Made by a program: the position numbers and the translations under genes. DNA of 64,000 bases, taken from assembly GCA_013285505.1 (NCBI GenBank), contig CP053450.1, positions 356,796 through 420,795 of the forward strand. Reading direction: 5' to 3'. The notes under the pieces are model-generated. The model did not search any database and was not told where the DNA came from. It was given only the letters and a program-made list of their open reading frames with translations. This document shows, piece by piece, positions 59,219 to 64,000 of this stretch. Source of the stretch: Planctomycetota bacterium (GTDB lineage Bacteria > Planctomycetota > Phycisphaerae > Phycisphaerales > UBA1924). Every line of letters begins with the position of its first letter. The first letter of the stretch is position 1.

Positions 59219-59348
59219 CTGGTCTCCCTGCCGGGCTCGTCGTCAACCCTGTGAGACGATCGTAACTCCGCAGGAGTTCCAGAGCCGGAGCGCGCGCGCA
59301 AGGAACAGGTCAATGTCGCATTCACGCCGCGCAAACACGCCGCGGGCG

Positions 59349-60728
59349 TCAGGCTTCGGTGGAAACCTGTGCCGGCTGCTTGCGGCAGGTCGCGAGGATC
59401 GCGAGCCCCGCGATCGCCGAGAGCGCCGAGCCGACGAGCACCGCCAGCTTGGTGTGGGTGAGGTCGTCGGGGCTGTCGGCAAAGGCGAGGTTGCCGATGA
59501 AGAGCGCCATCGTGAACCCGACGCCGCCGAGACAGCCCGCGCCGAGGATGTGCCGCCAGGAGACTCCCCGGGGCAGGCTGGCGACACCGAGCTTCACCGC
59601 GATGAGCGAGAACAGCACGATCCCCACCGGCTTGCCGATGAAGAGGCCGATGACCACGCCCATCGAGTTCTTGTTCAGCAGGTTCTCACCCAAGCCGCCG
59701 TGGAGCTCTACGCCGGCGTTGGCCAGGGCGAAGATGGGGATGACCAGGAAGACGGTGTAGGGGTGGATGGCGTCCTCGAGCCTGTGGAGCACGGGCATGA
59801 CCTGCAGGCTGCTCTTGTGGATCGCCCAGACCGAGGCCCGCTGCTCGCCGCTGGTCGTGACGTCGTGATCGGGGCTCTCGCTGAGTGACTCAAACTTGGT
59901 CAGTGCGTCGCGGGTGGCGGTCAGGTAGCCCTTGGCACCGACGCGGGCGCTGGCGGGGATGGTCATCGCGCCGACGACACCGGCGATGGTCGCGTGGACA
60001 CCGCTCTTAAAGACGAAGTACCAGAGCGCCAGGCCGAAGAAGAAGTAGACCCACGGCGAGCGGACGCGGAGGGCGTTGAGCGTGATCATCCCGAGCGTCA
60101 CGCCGCCGGCGTAGAGCAGGTAGTTGGTGGCCAGCTCCTCGGTGTAGAAGAGCGCGATGACGATCAGGGCACCGAGGTCGTCGGCGATCGCCAGCGACGT
60201 CAGGAAGACCTTGAGCGAGACCGGGATGCGGTTGCCCAGCAGCGAGAGGATGCCCAGGGCGAAGGCGATGTCGGTCGCCATCGGGACACCCCAGCCGCGC
60301 AGCGTGGGCTCGCCGGTGTTGAAGGCGACGAAGATGAGCGCCGGGCCGATCATGCCGCCGAGGGCCGCGGCGATGGGAAGGGCGGCCTTGCGTGGTGATG
60401 CCAGCTCGCCGACGAGTATCTCGCGCTTGATCTCGAGCCCGACCACGAAGAAAAAGAGGGCCATCAGGGCGTCGTTGATCCAGTGGCCGAGGCTCTTGGA
60501 GAGCGTCAGCTCGGCGAACCCGACGGTGAGCTTCTCCACGTGGAAGAAGTGGTGGTAGGACTCGTGCGCGGACGAGTTGGCCCACAGCATCGCGGCCACG
60601 GTGCAGACGATCAGGACGAGCCCGCCGGCGGCGCTCAGCGAGGCGAAGCGCAGAAATGGCCGAGAGAGCACCTCGATCGGCTCGGGCTGGGCGAGGTCGG
60701 CGGCTGTGGGGAGCTTCGGTCCGGCCAT
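59349..60728 (-). CDS. nhaA: Na+/H+ antiporter NhaA
   Basis: A 459-residue inner-membrane antiporter exchanging protons for sodium. About twelve membrane helices are present. Conserved elements are FFFVVGLEIKREILVGEL, GWGVPMATDIAFALG and SLAIADDLGALIVIALFY, where the Asp pair is the ion-binding site. A polar loop of ~45 residues (KFESLSESPDHDVTTSGEQR) after the sixth or seventh helix is longer than in E. coli. ATG 60728 is divergent from the DUF1569 gene. The frame is intact. Confidence 0.95.
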   Translation of the reverse strand: MAGPKLPTAADLAQPEPIEVLSRPFLRFASLSAAGGLVLIVCTVAAMLWANSSAHESYHHFFHVEKLTVGFAELTLSKSLGHWINDALMALFFFVVGLEIKREILVGELASPRKAALPIAAALGGMIGPALIFVAFNTGEPTLRGWGVPMATDIAFALGILSLLGNRIPVSLKVFLTSLAIADDLGALIVIALFYTEELATNYLLYAGGVTLGMITLNALRVRSPWVYFFFGLALWYFVFKSGVHATIAGVVGAMTIPASARVGAKGYLTATRDALTKFESLSESPDHDVTTSGEQRASVWAIHKSSLQVMPVLHRLEDAIHPYTVFLVIPIFALANAGVELHGGLGENLLNKNSMGVVIGLFIGKPVGIVLFSLIAVKLGVASLPRGVSWRHILGAGCLGGVGFTMALFIGNLAFADSPDDLTHTKLAVLVGSALSAIAGLAILATCRKQPAQVSTEA

Positions 60729-60844
60729 GGTGTCCCTTCGGGGTTGCGTCGGGTGTGTCTGATTGCGTCGGGAGAGCGGGTCCGGAGAGGACCGGCGCGA
60801 ATCTGGGCAGTATAGATGGTGTTTCGGCGGGTATGCTCCGCGGG

Positions 60845-61363
60845 ATGACGCAAGTGAACACGAAATCGGTCAACAACCGCCGAGACGTGCGGCTCGCCAC
60901 GCTCGACGATCTTATTTATGAGATCGACCGCATCGAGCGTGCGGATGCAGCCAAAAATCTCCGGCCGCTGGGCAACTGGTCGCCGGGGCAGAACCTCGAA
61001 CATCTCGCGAAATTCCTCGCGTGCTCGCTGGACGGCTTCCCGGACAAGCCGCCGCTGGTCTTTAAGGCGTTCGGGCGGGTTTTGCGGATGGTTCTGGGAA
61101 AGAGGCTGCTGACCAAGCCGCCGCCCCCGGGGTTCAAGCTGCCGAAGACCGTGTCGTTCCTGCCGGCCGATGCGGTGTCGGTCGCGGAGGGTGCCGCTTC
61201 GCTGCGCGCGCAGATCGAGCGGGTGTGGAGCGGGGCCGCGTTTATCCCGGCCAGCCCGTTCTTTGGCCGTCTGAGCCGCGAGCAGTGGATCGAGCTGCAC
61301 CTCCGCCACGCCGAACTCCACCTGAGCTTCGTCGGGATCGAGCAAGACAGCCCCGCGGCCTGA
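60845..61363 (+). CDS. DUF1569 (DinB-like) protein
   Basis: A 172-residue cytoplasmic protein of the DUF1569 family, a DinB-like four-helix bundle. Typical positions are NWSPGQNLEHLAKFLACSLDG (metal-ligand His), FFGRLSREQWIELHLRHAEL (two His) and SFVG. Such proteins may bind a divalent metal, but a reaction is not known. ATG 60845 is chosen; 60833 is possible. It lies between nhaA and ggt. Confidence 0.82.
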   Translation: MTQVNTKSVNNRRDVRLATLDDLIYEIDRIERADAAKNLRPLGNWSPGQNLEHLAKFLACSLDGFPDKPPLVFKAFGRVLRMVLGKRLLTKPPPPGFKLPKTVSFLPADAVSVAEGAASLRAQIERVWSGAAFIPASPFFGRLSREQWIELHLRHAELHLSFVGIEQDSPAA

Positions 61364-61413
61364 TGCCTGCAGCGGTGTTCCGGCCAGCCGGCGGCGGCGA
61401 TAGACTCGCCGCC

Positions 61414-63218
61414 ATGAGCAACACTCGATGGGCTTTGACGTGGGTTTTCGCGGTTGTGGTGCACGGGCTCGGCGCGGTCGCGGCTGCGCAGCAGTTGCCC
61501 GCGACCGCAGGGGCGGGCGCAGGTCTTCGAGCACGGTGCCGTCGCGGCCGACCATCCCGTCGCGTCCGAGGCCGGGGCCAGGATGCTCCGGCTCGGCGGG
61601 AACGCCGTGGACGCTGCGGTCGCGACCAGCTTCGCACTCAGTGTGGTCCGGCCTGAGAGCTGCGGCATCGGCGGCGGCGGGTTCATGGTCATCTGCCTGC
61701 CCGACGACCCGACCCACGGGCGCGTCGTCACCGCCATCAACTACCGCGAGACCGCGCCGGGCGCAGCAACACCCGACATGTTCGAGACCTCCGACCTGCC
61801 GGAGGCCAGCACCCGCTCGGGCCTGGCGGTCGCGGTGCCGGGGACGGTCGCCGGGCTGCTGTACGCCCTCGAGCACTACGGCACGCTCGACCGCGCGACG
61901 GTGCTGCAGCCGGCGATCGACGCCGCGGTGGGGGGGTTCGCGGCCGATGCGTCGTTTGCCGGTGTTGCGCGCAGCGCTGCGGAGGCTCGGCGACCAGCCC
62001 AGCACAACCGACAGGGCGATCTGGGAGGACGTGCTCGCCCGCGGCAGTGTCGAGGCGGGAGACCACCTGCGCAATCTCAACCAGGGCTCGGTGCTCGCCG
62101 CGATCGCCGCGGACGGGCGGGACGGGTTTGACAGCGGGCGCGTCGCGCGGCAGATCGTGGAGACGGCCGCGGCACGGGGCGGGGTGCTGTCGCTGGATGA
62201 CCTGGCGGGGTACGAGGTCGCTGAGGTGCGCCCGCTGGAGTACGGCTTCGGCGAGTGGACCTTCCTTGGCATGCCGCCGCCCTCCAGCGGCGGGGTGACC
62301 ATCGCCGAGACGCTGGGCATCCTGGACAGGCTGCGGGCGGAGTCGGAGGGTGAGGCAACGAGCGAGCATCCGCCGCTGCACAGGGCGGCGTCGGCGCACC
62401 TGCTGATCGAGAGCCTAAAGCACGCGTTCGCGGATCGGTCGGTGTGGCTGGCCGACCCGGCGTTTGTGGATGTGCCGGTGGGGATGTTGCTGGACGGCGG
62501 CTACCTCGATGCGCGCGCAGCGATGGTGGATCGGGGCCGCACGCTCGATCCGATGTCCTACGGCACGCGTCCCGGGGGGGACGGGTTGCGCGCGCTGCCG
62601 GACGACTCCGGCACGAGCCACCTGAGCGTGGTGGACCAGTGGGGCGGGGCGGTGGCGTGCACCGAGACGATCAACCTCAGCTTCGGGTCGATGATCGCGG
62701 TCGAGGGCGGCGGGTTCTGCCTGAACAACGAGATGGACGACTTCACGACGGTGCGCGGCCGGGCCAACGCGTTCGGGCTCGTGCAGTCCGACAGCAACCT
62801 GCCCGAGCCGGGCAAACGCCCGCTCTCGAGCATGAGCCCGACGATCGTGCTGAGCGAGGACGGACGGGTGGTCGCGGTGGCCGGGGGGTCGGGCGGGCCC
62901 CGGATCATCACCGGCACGCTGCAGGTGCTGCTCAACGCCCTAACGGGGGGCATGGACGCGGGCGAGGCGGTGAGCGCCCCGCGGCTGCACCATCAGTGGT
63001 CGCCCGATGTCGTGCGCGTCGAGCCGGGGTTGTATGTCGATGGCGACGACGAGGAGCTGGCGACGGCGAACGCGCTGTTTCTGGCGGGGCTGGCGGTCCG
63101 CGGCCACAGGGTGGAACGGATCGGCGGCGTCGGTGTGGTGCAGCTGATCGTGCGCGATGACGAGGGCGTCCACGCGGCGAGCGATCCGCGGAAGGGCGGG
63201 CGGCCCGCGGGGCACTAA
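61414..63218 (+). CDS. ggt: Gamma-glutamyltransferase (two frame breaks)
   Basis: A secreted N-terminal-nucleophile enzyme that cleaves glutathione and gamma-glutamyl peptides. The repaired ~601-residue precursor has a signal peptide ([20 protein letters not shown]) and the large-subunit core [22 protein letters not shown]. The autocleavage site is [12 protein letters not shown] (Thr is the new N-terminus), and [11 protein letters not shown] is the oxyanion region. A break at 61515-61520 (GGGCGC read as GGCGC) gives [15 protein letters not shown]. Another, near 61965-61985, lies in a GCGC-dense stretch but is not uniquely placed. Confidence 0.92.
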
Positions 63219-63227
63219 CATGCCCGC

Positions 63228-64000
63228 ATGACAACCGTCTTTCTCAACGGCAGGTTCCTGGATACCGATGAGGCCACGGTCTCGGCCTTCGACGCCGGGC
63301 TGCAGCACGGGGTGGGGCTCTTCGAGACCATGCTTGGCGGCACGACGGCGCTCGACGAGACGTGGGTGTACCGCCTCGACGACCATCTCGAACGCCTCGC
63401 GGCCAGCCGCCAGGGACGTCGGGCTCAGCGAGCAGCTGCGCACGCAGGGGCTCTACGACGCGGTCATGGAGACCACGGCGCGGGCGGGGTATGCACGGGC
63501 CCGCGTGCGGCTGACCATCACCGGGGGCGACCTGAACCTGCTGACGCGGAAGGCCGGCGAGGGAGACCCGGGCCGCGGCGGTGGGGCCGAGCCGACAGTC
63601 CTGATCGTTGCCCAGCCGGCGACGGAGTATCCCGAGGCGATGATGCAGCAGGGCGTGATGGTCTCGATCGCCGATGCGCGCGCAAACCCGTTCAACCCGT
63701 TCGAGGGGCACAAGACGCTGAACTACTGGTGGCGGCTCCGCGAGCTGCAGGCGGCCTCGGCGCGGGGGGCGTCAGAGGCGATCGTGCTGCAGGTGAGTAA
63801 CCATCTCTGCGGCGGGTGCGTGAGCAATGTGTTCGTGGTCAAGGACGGGGTGCTCAGGACGCCGATCGCCCGCGGCGAGGAGGCCGGGAGCGAATCGGCC
63901 GACGAGGGTGGCGACCCGATGGCACCGGCCCAGCCGGCCGGGCGGAAGGGGCGCGGCGCTGCCCAGCCCCGTGCTGCCGGGAGTGACACGCCGCGTGATC
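63228..64000 (+). CDS. Class IV aminotransferase-fold protein, 3' end missing (two frame breaks)
   Basis: A PLP enzyme of fold type IV: 4-amino-4-deoxychorismate lyase, D-amino acid or branched-chain aminotransferase. The start MTTVFLNGRFLDTDEATVSA, the PLP Lys in FEGHKTLNYWW, and SNVFVVKDGVLRTP are the family marks. PSPVLPGVTRRVI runs to the window edge. Breaks at 63405-63411 (AGCCGCC read as AGCGCC) and 63948-63954 (GGGGCGC read as GGGCGC) restore LAASARDVGLSEQLR and KGAALPSPVLPG. A Pro/Gly-rich insertion before LPSPVLPG is unusual. The gene starts 9 bases after ggt. Confidence 0.82.

Noticed and set aside
60531..60550. Third parS-like palindrome in nhaA (TTCTCCACGTGGAAGA)
   Set aside because: Matches parS at only 13 of 16 positions, with changes at outer positions needed by ParB, and lies 22 kb from the other sites. 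The codons FHVEK explain it.
6630..63954. Programmed ribosomal frameshifting or mass pseudogenisation as the cause of the broken genes
   Set aside because: Breaks hit essential genes (tadA, gatA, parB, pyrE) at random points in the protein, share GCGC sequence context instead of slippery heptamers with stimulators, and leave motifs perfectly conserved on both sides.

Overview
The window is GC-rich bacterial chromosome, almost certainly from a planctomycete of the Phycisphaerae type. The evidence is the set of secreted proteins ending in GC-type or type I dockerin repeats, short membrane proteins with paired CPxCG zinc knuckles, TPR-sulfotransferase proteins, an ECF sigma factor translationally coupled to a Ser/Thr kinase with TPRs, and a histone-H1-like Lys/Ala/Arg protein. 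No phage, insertion sequence, CRISPR array, rRNA or tRNA was recognised.

Layout. 1-0.9 kb: end of the rplM-rpsI operon. 1.2-7.5 kb (minus): lysS with an Rrf2 regulator, a MoxR ATPase, and an ECF sigma / anti-sigma / PDZ-protein operon. 7.6-10.1 kb (plus): tatC-tadA-mutM with overlapping ends. 10.1-11.9 kb: a non-coding block with DnaA boxes (candidate oriC) beside dnaA. 12-25 kb: housekeeping genes (gatC, gatA, pyrE) mixed with secreted, lipid-anchored and zinc-ribbon membrane proteins. 25.7-35.2 kb: a sulfatase followed by four tandem TPR-sulfotransferase paralogues. 35.2-40.1 kb: dciA, an orphan ABC ATPase, an orphan histidine kinase, a NUDIX hydrolase, parB with two parS sites, and the H1-like gene. 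40-50 kb: a large repeat-rich dockerin protein, the ECF sigma-kinase pair, a DUF4032 protein and a HAF-repeat dockerin protein. 50-64 kb: clpB, hpf, a membrane-anchored EEP-fold protein, another dockerin protein, a pseudopilin with its decayed copy, alkaline phosphatase, nhaA, ggt and a class IV aminotransferase cut by the window edge.

How it fits together: dnaA, dciA, parB and parS within 30 kb suggest an origin-proximal region. Secreted enzymes (sulfatase, phosphatase, gamma-glutamyltransferase, dockerin proteins) and sulfotransferases point to work on sulfated extracellular polymers.

Caution: 23 genes contain about 37 reading-frame breaks. Thirty-four of them are repaired by deleting one base (in three places two) at a GCGC-containing site, and essential genes are affected. 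I therefore treat them as probable base-calling errors, not pseudogenes, and give whole-gene spans. Two other loci (25.5 kb and 56.0 kb) are true decayed gene copies.
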